Origin: Ureibacillus thermophilus
GTDB taxonomy: Bacteria; Bacillota; Bacilli; Bacillales_A; Planococcaceae
Assembly (NCBI RefSeq): GCF_004331915.1
Contig: NZ_CP036528.1
Coordinates: 696,567-760,566, forward strand
Reading direction: 5' to 3'
DNA length: 64,000 nt
Below the pieces are notes generated by a model. The model made no database searches. It was not told the DNA's origin and saw only the letters and a program-made list of their open reading frames with translations. Positions 53,408 to 63,735 of this stretch are shown piece after piece. The position numbers and the translations under genes are program-made. Positions within the stretch are counted from its first letter, which is position 1. The number at the start of each line of letters is the position of its first letter.

Positions 53408-54422
53408 TTTGCCGATTTCTCCTGATAATGCGTTACCAATTCCGGCACCTCTGGGTTTAATGGAATTATTAATCATCTTAACCTTTATCATTCATATTCT
53501 ATTTGTAAATTTTACGGTTTCACTTGTAACGGGAGCAGTGGGATTAGAGATTGCCGGGAAAATTAAAAAAAGTGCTTTCTTGGATAAGATGGCAAAAAGT
53601 TGTTCTTTCCACGCATCCATTCATAAAAGCATCGCTGTTGTAATGGGGGTAGCTCCACTGCTCATTATCAGCGTGATTTATACTCAATATTTTTATTCCA
53701 GCACCATTTTAATCGGGAAAATATGGATCAGTGTCATTCCTTTATTAATCATTGCATTTCTTTTGTTATATCTTTATAAATTCACATGGGATAAGTGGCA
53801 AAATAAAAAAGCGCTGCATATTCTTGTAGGATTTGCAGCAATGTTGATATTGTTATATATCCCGCTTATTTTCATCGTGAATATTACTTCGATGCTGTAT
53901 CCAGACAAGTGGGGCGAGGTTCAAGGATTTTTCCCTAGCTTATTGTATTATCCGCAAATTTGGCAAAGATATTTGCATTTCATCCTTGCCAGTCTTGCTA
54001 CAGGCGGCTTTTATGTATTCCTGTTTTACGCATACAAAAGCCGAAAAAAAGGCGGTTTGGAAGATTATGAACAAAGCCTGAAATTATTTGGTGCCAAAGT
54101 GAGCTTATGGATTACAGTAGTGCAATTAATTGCAGGATTCATCCTGTTATTCGCCTTTAAACCGGAAGTCAGAATGTTGTTCATGGGTGAAGATTTGTTA
54201 TTAACTACTTTATTAATGCTTTCAATCGTTTTAACCATTATTTTATGCGTCTTTTTATTCCTTGCGGGATATAAAGATTCTTTCAAATCCTTTGTTTTAT
54301 CGGCGGCTGTGTTCGTGTTAATTGTGGGCATTATGGGATGGATCCGTCATGAAGTAAGAGAAACTTATTTATCCCCTTATTTTGATGAATTCCCAAGAAC
54401 AGAGCAATCGATGGAAAAATAA
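53400..54422 (+). CDS. Second CydA-like membrane subunit
   Basis: 340 residues, about nine membrane helices, also related to cytochrome bd subunit I rather than to CydB. N-terminal helix IIHILFVNFTVSLVTGAVG has a histidine. FHASIHKSIAVVMGVAPLL matches the second CydA block. WQRYLHFILASLATGGFYVF matches the R-x-x-H-x-x-x-A region whose His binds haem b558. No GRQPW. With the preceding gene it forms a two-subunit complex of related halves. A terminator follows. Confidence 0.75.
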   Translation: MNNLPISPDNALPIPAPLGLMELLIILTFIIHILFVNFTVSLVTGAVGLEIAGKIKKSAFLDKMAKSCSFHASIHKSIAVVMGVAPLLIISVIYTQYFYSSTILIGKIWISVIPLLIIAFLLLYLYKFTWDKWQNKKALHILVGFAAMLILLYIPLIFIVNITSMLYPDKWGEVQGFFPSLLYYPQIWQRYLHFILASLATGGFYVFLFYAYKSRKKGGLEDYEQSLKLFGAKVSLWITVVQLIAGFILLFAFKPEVRMLFMGEDLLLTTLLMLSIVLTIILCVFLFLAGYKDSFKSFVLSAAVFVLIVGIMGWIRHEVRETYLSPYFDEFPRTEQSMEK

Positions 54423-54436
54423 TATGAATTGCAAGC

Positions 54437-54478
54437 GGCAGTTTAGATGAAGCAGAAGCTTACTAAACTGCCTTTTAT
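54437..54478 (+). terminator. Terminator of the bd-like operon, target of a group II intron
   Basis: GGCAGTTTAG pairs with CTAAACTGCC, followed by TTTTAT. The group II intron begins at the next bases, 7 nt after the stem. Confidence 0.85.
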
Positions 54479-54842
54479 GTGCGCCCGGCATGTACATGAA
54501 CGATAGGGTGTAAGTCCCGAACCCCGAAGACAGAAGTCAGCAGAGGTCATCGTATTAGTTGGTTTAGAACTACTAAGAAGGACCGAACAATTAAGAGAGA
54601 ATAGCCCTTGGCATTCAGTGGGTCATGATGAACACAGAAAACGCAGTACCTCACTTGAGGAAGGAAGCGGTGAATCCCGTGGGGGACCTCTTGGAGGGTG
54701 GAGTGACCACTGGCATAAAGAGAACAGCTATTCACGGAAGTTATAAAAACTTGCGTCAATTATCTTAATTGAACCGCCGTATACGGAACCGTACGTACGG
54801 TGGTGTGAGAGGACGGGAGTTAACCGCTCCCTCCTACTCGAT
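54479..54842 (+). mobile_element. Group IIC-like intron, short deleted copy
   Basis: Begins GTGCGCCCGGCATGTAC and ends CTCCCTCCTACTCGAT, the same ends as the copy at 62897. Domain V is at about 54771-54806 (GAACCGCC ... GGTGGTG) and domain VI follows. Compared with the longer copy, it lacks a segment flanked by CAGAAGT direct repeats and the whole reading-frame region. No reverse transcriptase remains. Inserted directly after a terminator hairpin, as is typical for group IIC introns. Confidence 0.85.
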
Positions 54843-55012
54843 TTGTAAGAATATCGATGAAAGGAAGTATTTGAATTTATAAAATATTCGAATTTATAAA
54901 AAATAATTGCATAATTTACCAAATAAGATTATAAATATTAATATATTCTTATTTTTGTAGCATCAATTCTCGTATAATCTTTTTAATTGTCATAAAACAA
55001 GGAGGGGTTTGG

Positions 55013-55990
55013 ATGGGAAATGTTCCTAAAGTGTTGCAAAATTTGCGTCTTCCCGTGATTGGGGCACCGATGTTTATTATTAGTACACCAAAGCTAGTGA
55101 TTGCCCAGTGTAAAGCAGGAATTGTGGGTTCTATGCCGGCATTGAATGCAAGACCATCTAGTCAATTGGATGAATGGCTTGCGGAAATTACGGAAGAACT
55201 CGCCAGCTACAATGCCAAAAATCCGGATAAGCCTGCTGCACCTTTTGCCATTAATCAAATCGTTCATAAAACGAATGACCGTTTAGAAAAGGATATGGAA
55301 CTTTGCGTTAAGTATAAAGTTCCTATTATTATTACGTCCCTTGGTGCACGGGAAGAGGTATATGAGGCTGCCCATAGTTATGGCGGTTTTGTATTCCATG
55401 ATGTCATTAATAATACCTTTGCCAAAAAAGCCATTCAAAAAGGGGCAGATGGACTGGTGGCAGTGGCGGCAGGAGCTGGTGGACATGCTGGAACCCAAAG
55501 CCCGTTTGCTCTTGTACAAGAAATTCGGGAATGGTTTGATGGTCCATTAGCTTTATCGGGAGCGATTGCACGCGGACACTCTATTTTAGCTGCACAAACA
55601 ATCGGAGCCGACTTTGCATATATTGGTTCTCCATTCATTGCAACCCATGAAGCCCGGGCGGCGGAGGAATACAAGCAAATGATTGTGGATAGTTCTGCAG
55701 AAGATATTGTTTACAGCAATCTTTTTACAGGCGTACATGGGAACTATTTGAAAGGCTCCATCATTAACGCCGGCTTGGACCCGAATAATTTGAAAGAAAG
55801 CGACCCTTCAGCCATGAACTTTAAAGAAGCCGGCAAAAAAGCCTGGAAAGACATTTGGGGAAGCGGCCAAGGAATTGGGGTTATCAAAGAAATTACTTCT
55901 ACAGAGCAGCTGGTGGATCGATTATACGAAGAATATCATCAAGCCTATGAGGAGTTAATTCAAAAGAGAGCCGTATATGCGAATCAATAA
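55013..55990 (+). CDS. Nitronate monooxygenase-family flavoprotein
   Basis: 325 residues, TIM-barrel FMN enzyme. Blocks are LPVIGAPMFIISTPKLVIA, VAVAAGAGGHAGTQSP (phosphate-binding and catalytic His region), ALSGAIARGHSILAAQTIGAD and AYIGSPFIAT. The family oxidises alkyl nitronates such as propionate 3-nitronate, but some members have other roles. Start ATG with GGAGGGG upstream. Single gene with its own terminator. Confidence 0.87.
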   Translation: MGNVPKVLQNLRLPVIGAPMFIISTPKLVIAQCKAGIVGSMPALNARPSSQLDEWLAEITEELASYNAKNPDKPAAPFAINQIVHKTNDRLEKDMELCVKYKVPIIITSLGAREEVYEAAHSYGGFVFHDVINNTFAKKAIQKGADGLVAVAAGAGGHAGTQSPFALVQEIREWFDGPLALSGAIARGHSILAAQTIGADFAYIGSPFIATHEARAAEEYKQMIVDSSAEDIVYSNLFTGVHGNYLKGSIINAGLDPNNLKESDPSAMNFKEAGKKAWKDIWGSGQGIGVIKEITSTEQLVDRLYEEYHQAYEELIQKRAVYANQ

Positions 55991-56000
55991 AATATGCAGC

Positions 56001-56052
56001 ACTTCCTAATGGTAGACAGATTCTCGCATCTGTTTAACATAGGAAGTTTTTT
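56001..56052 (+). terminator. Terminator after the nitronate monooxygenase gene
   Basis: ACTTCCTA-ATG-GTAGACAGAT and ATCTGTTTAACATAGGAAGT pair over a long stem, followed by TTTTTTG. Confidence 0.75.
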
Positions 56053-56065
56053 GTTTGCATTTATA

Positions 56066-56153
56066 TTTGGTGCGGAAGCTGCTTCTTTTAGTGCGTTTAC
56101 AACCTTATTTCGTGCGGATGAAGTTTCCATTAGTGCGTTTACAACTTAATTTG

Positions 56154-56170
<17 letters not shown>
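56066..56170 (+). repeat. Five 21-bp tandem units (TTTxGTGCG...)
   Basis: Units start at 56066, 56087, 56108, 56129 and 56150, exactly 21 bp apart, each with the core (T/A)TT(G/A/C)GTGCG. They alternate: units 2 and 4 continue TTTACAAC and units 1 and 3 continue with GAAGCTGCTTCT and GATGAAGTTTCC. This gives a 42-bp higher period. The array ends where the MarR remnant begins. Confidence 0.8.
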
Positions 56171-56901
<731 letters not shown>

Positions 56902-56928
56902 TGCGGAGCAAAGAAATAGTTTTGGGAG

Positions 56929-56975
56929 AACCCTCGTATTTTGGCTGTTTTCCAAATGCGGGGGTTTTTTATTTT
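56929..56975 (+). terminator. Terminator after the PaiA-like gene
   Basis: AACCCTCGTATTTTGG pairs imperfectly with CCAAATGCGGGGGTT, followed by TTTTATTTT. Confidence 0.75.
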
Positions 56976-57031
56976 CAGAAGGATACAAAAAGGATAAATT
57001 TGTATGTTACCTTGGTATTGGAGGGATGGAG

Positions 57032-57715
57032 ATGGCTTTCAATCTGCTTTTAGTAGAAGATGACGAGGAAATACGAGAAATTATAACAGATTATTTCACC
57101 GAAAAAAGCAACGGGACGTTTATCGTAAATGCAGCGAAAGATGGAGAGGAAGGTTTACAAAAATTGTATAGCGACGATTATGATTTGGTGCTTCTTGATG
57201 TGATGCTGCCGGAGTTGGATGGATTTACCCTTTGCCGGGAACTTCGAAAGTCGAGCGATGTTCCCATTATCTTTCTAACGGCAAGGGAAGCGGAGAATGA
57301 CCGTTTATTCGGCTACCAGCTAGGATGCGACGACTATGTCACAAAGCCCTTTTCGTTGGCTGAACTGTATGCCAAAACCAATGCTTTATTGAAGCGAGCA
57401 AAGGGAATGGTGCGGCATGAAATTATGAAGGCGGGAAGCATTACATTAGATCCTTACCGATATACGGTGTTTGTCAATGATGAAGAGGTAATGCTTGCAC
57501 CAAAAGAATTTGCCATTTTAAAAATTTTGATGGACCATCCTGGTAAAGTCGTTAGCAGGGAGACGTTGCTTGTCCGGATTTGGGGATATGATTTTGAAGG
57601 CAATGAACGGGTAGTGGACAACCATGTAAAAAAATTACGAAAAGCTTTAGGCAGTGCTTCATCCCAAATCAAAACCGTATTCAAAAAAGGATACAAGCTT
57701 GAGGTGAATGAATGA
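57032..57715 (+). CDS. OmpR/PhoB-family response regulator
   Basis: 227 residues from the ATG at 57032 (GGAGGG upstream). Receiver domain with acidic pocket EDD, phospho-acceptor D in LVLLDVMLPELDG, switch T in IFLTARE and K in VTKPFS. C-terminal winged helix (LAPKEFAILKILMDHPGKVVS ... RVVDNHVKKLRKAL). Overlaps the histidine kinase gene by 4 bp. Its regulon is unknown. Confidence 0.92.
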   Translation: MAFNLLLVEDDEEIREIITDYFTEKSNGTFIVNAAKDGEEGLQKLYSDDYDLVLLDVMLPELDGFTLCRELRKSSDVPIIFLTAREAENDRLFGYQLGCDDYVTKPFSLAELYAKTNALLKRAKGMVRHEIMKAGSITLDPYRYTVFVNDEEVMLAPKEFAILKILMDHPGKVVSRETLLVRIWGYDFEGNERVVDNHVKKLRKALGSASSQIKTVFKKGYKLEVNE

Positions 57716-59403
57716 AAAGGGATCATCCAAAGAGAAAAATCTATTTACGTATCTTTAGTTTGTTACTAGCTATCTATCTAATATTAATGTTGGCGTTTAG
57801 CACATTTTTTTTATCCAAGCAAAAGAAAATCGCCATGATGGACCTTCAAACGGACGGTTTATATTTAAGCACCAGTATAGAAAGAATCATTAAAGACTAT
57901 GTTAGTAACAATCAAATTATAGATATAACCAAAGTAAGAAAAGAATTGGTTAATACATTATATTTGGAACCAGATACAGAATTGGCTTTTTTTACGGGAG
58001 ATTACGAACTAGTATATAATACCAACCCTTATTGGACTGCCAGCTATACTTCACAAGTGGTTGGAAATAATTATTACACCGATTACGCTTATATTAATCC
58101 TGAAGACTGGTTTAGTGATGAAGAAAGTCAAGAGATTGAAGATTATTTATATGCTGCACCAAAGGCTGAAAAAGTTGGGGACTTATCAGGATATGCGGTT
58201 TATGTAGAGGGTTTTTGGTTGGATAATGAAATGATGATTCCTAAAACAATCTACGTACATAGAATGTATGCAGATGAGTTTAACAAAAATGGAGAGTTAA
58301 GTAGAAGTAGTGGTGTTCCTGGCGACGTAATTGTGTATGAAACGAATTATGAAAATAAAAAAGGTTTACCCTATTATGACCAAACTGCAGAGATCATTCC
58401 AAATAATTTAGGTAATCCGAATAACGAGGAACAGAATGCATTGCGGAAAGCAGTCATAAATCCAGCCAATTTAAATCAATTGATTCCCCCATTATTCATG
58501 AAACTGGAGAAATCAGAAGTATACTCGGAAAAAGTCAACCTTTTCAATTATCGCTTTTATTGGATTGAGCCTTATCAAAGGACCCTAGAAGATGGTAGCT
58601 ACAGCCCTTTTTGGACTGTCGTAGGCCGCAATGTGAACTTATGGGAACAAACTGTGCCGACATTAAAGTTTATCTGGGCTACCGGTTTCATCATCATAAT
58701 CTTTGCGTTCATTCTTTCTAGTCAAACATATAAAACGATTCAAAAACGAAAAATACTTGAAAAACAGCGCAGGGAAATGGTCAATGCTTTGGCTCACGAC
58801 TTAAAAACGCCTTTAAGTATCATTTCTGGTTATGCTCAAAACTTACAGGAAAATGTGCTGGCGGAAAAAAGGGAACATTATATTGCTCAAATTCAGGAAA
58901 ATGTAGGAAGAATGGATAATATCATAAGAGAAATGCTGGAATTATCGAAGGTAGAATCGGATACTTTTCAAATGAATGTGGAGGAAGTATCCCTTCGCGG
59001 CTTATGCCAAGAAGTGCTTCAACGGTATAAACCGATTTGCGATGAAAAAGGAATTAATTTGCAGCTGGAAGGGGAGGCCGTTGTAAAAGCGGACGCTTCT
59101 TTATTGGCAAGGGTAATGGATAATTTTGTGATTAATGCCATTGAGAATACCCCTGAAGATGGCAACATACGAATCAGCATTCATGACCATCTGCTTGAAG
59201 TGTATAACAGTGGAAGCCGAATACCGGAAGATCAAATAGAGGATGTTTGGCTTCCTTTTAAGAAGGGGGAAGCGTCCCGCGGAAAAACAAAAGGGACAGG
59301 GTTAGGACTAGCCATTGCCCGCTCCATTTTAGAATTGCATCATTTTTCTTACGGAGCAAAAAATCTTGATGATGGTGTTGTCTTTTGGTTTAAGTTTCAG
59401 TAA
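57712..59403 (+). CDS. Sensor histidine kinase
   Basis: 563 residues. Membrane helix 1 (about 12-34), an extracytoplasmic domain of about 285 residues rich in aromatic and acidic residues, membrane helix 2 (FIWATGFIIIIFAFILS, about 320-338), then HisKA with the H-box ALAHDLKTPLSIISGYA (His about 364) and HATPase with N-box NFVINAIENTPEDG and GTGLGLAIARSIL. The large sensor domain belongs to no family I recognise. Partner of the preceding response regulator. Confidence 0.9.
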   Translation: MKRDHPKRKIYLRIFSLLLAIYLILMLAFSTFFLSKQKKIAMMDLQTDGLYLSTSIERIIKDYVSNNQIIDITKVRKELVNTLYLEPDTELAFFTGDYELVYNTNPYWTASYTSQVVGNNYYTDYAYINPEDWFSDEESQEIEDYLYAAPKAEKVGDLSGYAVYVEGFWLDNEMMIPKTIYVHRMYADEFNKNGELSRSSGVPGDVIVYETNYENKKGLPYYDQTAEIIPNNLGNPNNEEQNALRKAVINPANLNQLIPPLFMKLEKSEVYSEKVNLFNYRFYWIEPYQRTLEDGSYSPFWTVVGRNVNLWEQTVPTLKFIWATGFIIIIFAFILSSQTYKTIQKRKILEKQRREMVNALAHDLKTPLSIISGYAQNLQENVLAEKREHYIAQIQENVGRMDNIIREMLELSKVESDTFQMNVEEVSLRGLCQEVLQRYKPICDEKGINLQLEGEAVVKADASLLARVMDNFVINAIENTPEDGNIRISIHDHLLEVYNSGSRIPEDQIEDVWLPFKKGEASRGKTKGTGLGLAIARSILELHHFSYGAKNLDDGVVFWFKFQ

Positions 59404-59505
59404 GTTTGTTGCTTTTTGCAAATAATCCGTTGAAAATGCCGATGCTCCAGAAGCTTTTTAAATAATAATTTAAATCTCATATTCGGGAAGGGGAATTCTT
59501 AATAA

Positions 59506-59817
59506 TCATTGGATATTTCTTACAGAAAGATGGAAAAACTTTTTGAAGGCTGCTAGGAGATAAAATGGAACCAAATGGCATAATAATGGAAAGGCTATCC
59601 GAACAGTCAATGAAGATTGAATATCGGATAAGCCTTTCAATAATGATTGTTGCTTGCGTTCTTTATTCTGCTCTGCAATTTGTTTGAGTAAAGCGATGAT
59701 TTCTTTATTTTGTTTGACTTGAATTTCACTATTGATGCGAATGATTCGGATTCCTCTAAACACTAAAGCAATTAATAATATAGGTATAAGCCAAAATATT
59801 AATAAAATGATTTGAGC
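59506..59817 (-). pseudogene. Small membrane-anchored coiled-coil protein with damaged start
   Basis: On the minus strand a hydrophobic segment (IILLIFWLIPILLIALVFRG) leads into a coiled-coil-like stretch (EIQVKQNKEIIALLKQIAEQN). The hydrophobic part is in frame but has no start codon: a possible ATA-GAA start next to AAAGGTGTAGG is one base out of frame. Either a base is lost or translation starts at GTG 59763. The frame runs through a hairpin at 59590-59637 whose function would be termination, so the true C-terminus is doubtful. Confidence 0.4.
59590..59645 (-). terminator. Long imperfect hairpin
   Basis: AAAGGCTATCCGA...TCGGATAAGCCTTT with further pairing near the loop. It lies at the end of the preceding minus-strand coding region and probably terminates it. 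Confidence 0.55.
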
Positions 59818-59889
59818 CCAATTCTATTCCTACACCTTTTTTATACTTAAATTTACTATAATGGTATAAAAATTTTAAATGAATAGGGA

Positions 59890-60248
59890 ATGGGCTTGTC
59901 TAAAAAGTCCATAAAAACAGAGCGAATGGAGAAAACAATGAGTTTTTCCATTCGCTCTGTTTCCTTATTTTTGAAATTGGTTTGGGAATGAAGGCAATAT
60001 CATTTTCTTGTAATTTTATTTCTAAATCTAGAGGCAAAACTAATTGATTCATGTTATAATATTTGAACATAAGGACCCTTCTTTCTGTTAGGTTTTGTGT
60101 GCTAACTTAATTTTAACAGAAGAGGTCCTTATTTTTTATTGAAAAAATGAAAAACAGCCCATGAAATTTCATTCCAAAATTTCATGGGCTGTTTCCATTT
60201 TAGAGGGGGTTTTGTCCCAGCCTCTTTTTTAGATTTGTCCCAACCTCT
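59890..60248 (-). mobile_element. IS1182-type element, internally deleted
   Basis: The minus strand starts with the shared end sequence (CAGCCCATGAAATTT palindrome), then a ribosome-binding site and the first ~25 codons of an IS1182-type transposase at 60070 (MFKYYNMNQLVLPLDLEIKL, then QENDIAF). The body is deleted and the frame runs on to a TAG at 59900-59902. The other end keeps a terminator-like hairpin (AACAGAGCGAATGG / CCATTCGCTCTGTT, 59925-59963). The right end overlaps a GTCCCAGCCTC / GTCCCAACCTC repeat end at 60211-60248. Confidence 0.7.
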
Positions 60249-60250
60249 AT

Positions 60251-61453
60251 TTAGGTTTCTTTATTTACCCGATCTTTAGGCAAGAAAAAGGCTACTAAAA
60301 GAATACTTGGCAAAAGGGATATGATTTTCATCGTTAAATCGATTCCAATGGTATCAAGAAGCCAGCCAATCGCTACCGAACCAATTGCGCCCATCCCAAA
60401 GGCAAATCCTGTTGTCAGTCCTGCCATAGTTCCAATTTTCGAAGGGACCAATTCTTGCGCATAAACGACTGTAACGGAGAAGCTAATCATAATTAGTGTT
60501 CCGATCATGATAAGAAACACGGGTACAAGCCAAAGGGGCAAGTATGGCAGCAATAGGCATAAAGGAATCGGCACTACAACCGAAAGAAGAATTACGTTTT
60601 TGCGCCCGATGCGGTCAGATAATGAACCTCCAAAAAATGTTCCAATAACGCCAAATGCCATAAAAATAAAAATGAAAATTTGGCCGATGCGGGTTGTTAA
60701 GTCATAATGGTCAATTAAATAGAATACATAGTAATTTTGAATGTTTGTCGTATAAAATGAACGGGCAAAGATGATGGTAAACAGCAATAGCAGGGCAATC
60801 CCCACTTGTTTTTTTGTTAATGGCGGGAGAGAAGAGATTAGTATCTTTTTTTTGTTTTGATCCAACTTTTCTAAGCGCAACTGGCGGGCATACCACTTAG
60901 AGATATATGACAACAATATAATGCCGATTGCAACAAGTAAAAGAAGAACGGCTGCTCCCCGCTGTCCTAGAGCATCTAAAATAAAAGCGCCGATTAATGG
61001 AGCGATGGCTTGTCCAGAATTTCCGCCAACTTGATAGATGGATTGGGAAAGTCCACGTTTATTTCCTGCAGACATAAAAGAAACGCGGGAACCTTCGGGA
61101 TGGAAAATGGCAGAACCAAACCCGAGGAAAATGGCTGCAATTAAAATCATGTAATATTGGTTGGCAAAAGCGAACATGCTTAACCCAATGAAGACGCTTG
61201 TCATCCCAATGGGCAATGCATAAGGGAACGGTTTTTTATCACTGATGAATCCAATAATTGGCTGAAGGGTGGATGAAACCATATTTAGAATAAAGGTAAT
61301 AAGCCCCAGCTGTGTGAAAGTAAAGCCTAAATCCCTCGAAAGATAAGGGAACATGGCAGGCGCAATATTTTGAACTGTATCATTAATTAAATGTCCTGCT
61401 GCAATGGCTATCATGATTGGATAAATAGGTACTTGATTATTTTTCTCTACCAA
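60251..61453 (-). CDS. MFS transporter, fosmidomycin-resistance (Fsr)-like
   Basis: 400 residues from the TTG at 61453 (AGAAGGTGTG upstream); the open frame reaches 61582 without a better start. Twelve predicted membrane helices. Blocks include AAGHLINDTVQNIAPAMFPYL, GFGSAIFHPEGSRVSFM, FFGGSLSDRIGRKNVI and VYAQELVPSKIGTMAGL, which match the Fsr branch of MFS drug exporters. Substrate not shown. Confidence 0.85.
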   Translation of the reverse strand: MVEKNNQVPIYPIMIAIAAGHLINDTVQNIAPAMFPYLSRDLGFTFTQLGLITFILNMVSSTLQPIIGFISDKKPFPYALPIGMTSVFIGLSMFAFANQYYMILIAAIFLGFGSAIFHPEGSRVSFMSAGNKRGLSQSIYQVGGNSGQAIAPLIGAFILDALGQRGAAVLLLLVAIGIILLSYISKWYARQLRLEKLDQNKKKILISSLPPLTKKQVGIALLLLFTIIFARSFYTTNIQNYYVFYLIDHYDLTTRIGQIFIFIFMAFGVIGTFFGGSLSDRIGRKNVILLSVVVPIPLCLLLPYLPLWLVPVFLIMIGTLIMISFSVTVVYAQELVPSKIGTMAGLTTGFAFGMGAIGSVAIGWLLDTIGIDLTMKIISLLPSILLVAFFLPKDRVNKET

Positions 61454-61629
61454 TGTAGCGTCACACCTTCTGCATAAATTAGAAAAATCCGTTATTTTCC
61501 ATTTTAAACAATTCATCATAGAAATGAAAAGAAGGATTTTGCTATTTCGCGATTTTGTGCTGTTTTGAAGAAAATTATACAATCATCATATAGAAAAAAT
61601 TTTTTATTTAAACAAAGGGGTTTTTACTT

Positions 61630-62862
61630 GTGATGGCAGACCAGCATTTCAATTGGAAACTTAATATTAGCATTTTTCTTGCAAGCCAAACCATATCGCT
61701 TTTCGGTTCTTCCATTGTCCAATATGCCATCATGTGGTACATCACTCTAACAACTCAATCGGGCATTATGATGACAATCGGGATTCTTTGCGGGTTTGTT
61801 CCTACCTTTTTATTATCTCCTTTTGGAGGGGTATGGGCGGACCGGTATAACAGGAAAATGTTAATCATGTTATCAGATTCAGCTATTGCTTTTGCTACAC
61901 TGATTTTAGCCATTGTTTTCTTAAGCGGTTATAAGTCCCTTTGGATGCTCTTTCTAATCTATATCATTCGTTCGATTGGGGCAGGTATTCAAATGCCGGC
62001 AGTAAGTGCAATCTTGCCGCAAATGGTGCCTGAAGAAAAGTTAACAAAAGTGAATGGTATCAATGGAAGCATTCAAGCCTTTGTCATGTTGATATCACCG
62101 ATAATTAGTGCGGCATTGCTTTCTATCATCACATTGGAAATGATGTTTTTTATTGATGTAGTGACAGCTGCTATTGCAGTTTCTACATTATTGTTCTTTT
62201 TGAAAATTCCACCTCATCAAAAGGCTTCTGAGAAACAACAAACCAGCTATTTGGAAGATTTTAAAGAAGGCGTTTCTTATATTCACAATCATGTTTTCTT
62301 AAAAATGCTGTTTACTTTTTTTGCGATTTTTTTCGTACTGGCAGCACCTGTGTCCTTCCTGACGCCATTGCAAGTTACCCGAGCATTTGGAGGGGATGTA
62401 TGGAAGCTTTCAGCCATTGAAATGGCCTTTTCCATTGGCATGATTTTTGGAGGTGCTGTTATCGCTGTATGGGGCGGATTTAGGAATCGAATGTATACCA
62501 TGGCATTATCCGGCTGTCTTTTTGCTGTATGTACATTGCTTTTAGGAATTGTGCCAGATTTCTGGGTGTATTGCGGGATTATGGCGGCAGCGGGCGTAAC
62601 GATGCCTTTATTTAATACGCCGACTACAGTATTGTTGCAGGAAAAAGTGGAGGGAGATTATTTAGGAAGGGTCTTTGGCGTGTTTAATATGATTTCCACC
62701 TCCATGATGCCATTGGGAATGCTCATCTTTGGCCCAATCAGCGATTTTGTGAAAATAGAGTGGCTGTTAATTGGCACAGGTATTGCTATGATTTTGCTCA
62801 ATTTTATATTATTAGCAAGCAAAGTGATGGTGGAGGCAGGAAAGCCGGTGGAGAAAACATAA
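61630..62862 (+). CDS. MFS transporter, macrolide-efflux-like (DHA3 type)
   Basis: 410 residues with about twelve helices. GTG at 61630 followed at once by ATG; AAAGGGG upstream. Blocks are FGSSIVQYAIMWYITLTT, SPFGGVWADRYNRKMLI, IRSIGAGIQMPAVSAILPQM and PLFNTPTTVLLQEKVEGDYLG, as in MefA-like exporters. Divergent from the Fsr-like gene with 176 bp between. Confidence 0.85.
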   Translation: MMADQHFNWKLNISIFLASQTISLFGSSIVQYAIMWYITLTTQSGIMMTIGILCGFVPTFLLSPFGGVWADRYNRKMLIMLSDSAIAFATLILAIVFLSGYKSLWMLFLIYIIRSIGAGIQMPAVSAILPQMVPEEKLTKVNGINGSIQAFVMLISPIISAALLSIITLEMMFFIDVVTAAIAVSTLLFFLKIPPHQKASEKQQTSYLEDFKEGVSYIHNHVFLKMLFTFFAIFFVLAAPVSFLTPLQVTRAFGGDVWKLSAIEMAFSIGMIFGGAVIAVWGGFRNRMYTMALSGCLFAVCTLLLGIVPDFWVYCGIMAAAGVTMPLFNTPTTVLLQEKVEGDYLGRVFGVFNMISTSMMPLGMLIFGPISDFVKIEWLLIGTGIAMILLNFILLASKVMVEAGKPVEKT

Positions 62863-62896
62863 AAAAAGCGCGGCATTTTCGCCGCGCTTTTTTTAT
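62863..62896. terminator. Bidirectional terminator, target of the second group II intron
   Basis: AAAAAGCGCGGC and GCCGCGCTTTTTTT around ATTTTC, immediately after the MFS stop. It would also have served the minus-strand ndh gene before the intron came between. Confidence 0.92.
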
Positions 62897-63735
62897 GTGC
62901 GCCCGGCATGTACATCAACGATAGGGTGTAAGTCCCGAACCCCGAAGACAGAAGTAGAGGTTAGCTCAACGCAAGGGTGTCCGTGGTGACGCGGAATGTG
63001 AAGGAAGCTGGAGGCAAACTTCCTGTCCGAGGAACACGAACCTCATATAAGGCTAGGGATGATTGAGTGAGTTTGCAAAACAAAACAAAGCTCTTTCTGT
63101 CGAAGGTCATATCGAGTAAATGAGGCGGATAGATGGTGTGAAAGTGCATGTACTTACCCGGGGAGGTCTGGCGGATAGGTGAAGTACGCTTCATAACCTA
63201 CTTAGTGATAAGTAGCTGAACCGTCAGAAGTCAGCAGAGGCATAGTATTAGTTGGTCTAGAACAACTAAGAAGGACCGAACAATGAAGAGAGAATAGCCC
63301 TTGGCATTCAGTGAGTCATGATGAACACAGAAAACGCAGTACCTCACTTGAGGAAGGAAGCGGTGAATCCCGTGGGAGACCTCTTGGTGGGTGGAGTGAC
63401 CACTGGCATAAGAAGACAAGCTAATCACGGAAGGAGAATAACGATGCGTTCGATATGCGGATGAGTGTAACATTTACGTGAAAAGTAAACGAGCAGGACT
63501 TCGCACAATGGCAAGCGTATGAATGGGGAAATACTCGGAAGAGTTATTGGCGTATTTCAAATAGTCCAATATTACACAGAACCCTTGGTAACTCCTATTG
63601 GAGAAACCAAGGGCTGAAAAGTCTTGAAGCTCGTTATGAAAACTTGCGTCAATGATCTTAATTGAACCGCCATATACGGAACCGTATGTACGGTGGTGTG
63701 AGAGGACGGGAGTTAATCGCTCCCTCCTACTCGAT
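62897..63735 (+). mobile_element. Group IIC-like intron, longer deleted copy
   Basis: 839 bp, begins GTGCGCCCGGCATGTAC and ends CTCCCTCCTACTCGAT. Domain V lies at about 63664-63699. It keeps the domain I-IV scaffold that the copy at 54479 has lost in part, and the last part of the intron-encoded reverse transcriptase. It sits right after a terminator. A full-length relative elsewhere in the genome could move both in trans; this is inference. Confidence 0.87.
63454..63655 (+). pseudogene. Remnant of group II intron reverse transcriptase/maturase
   Basis: After an internal deletion the sequence resumes at the polymerase active-site box as YADECNIYVKSKRAG, whose usual form is YADD. A frame change follows, then the maturase C-terminus GNTRKSYWRISNSPILHRTL and SLEARYENLRQ. 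The N-terminal two thirds are gone. Confidence 0.8.

Noticed and set aside
54547-54759. Minus-strand frame resembling a short protein, repeated at 63231-63473
   Set aside because: It is antisense to conserved group II intron RNA structure in both copies, so its repetition reflects the intron.
63454-63500. Diversity-generating or defence reverse transcriptase
   Set aside because: The YAD box lies inside a group II intron and continues into a standard maturase C-terminus.
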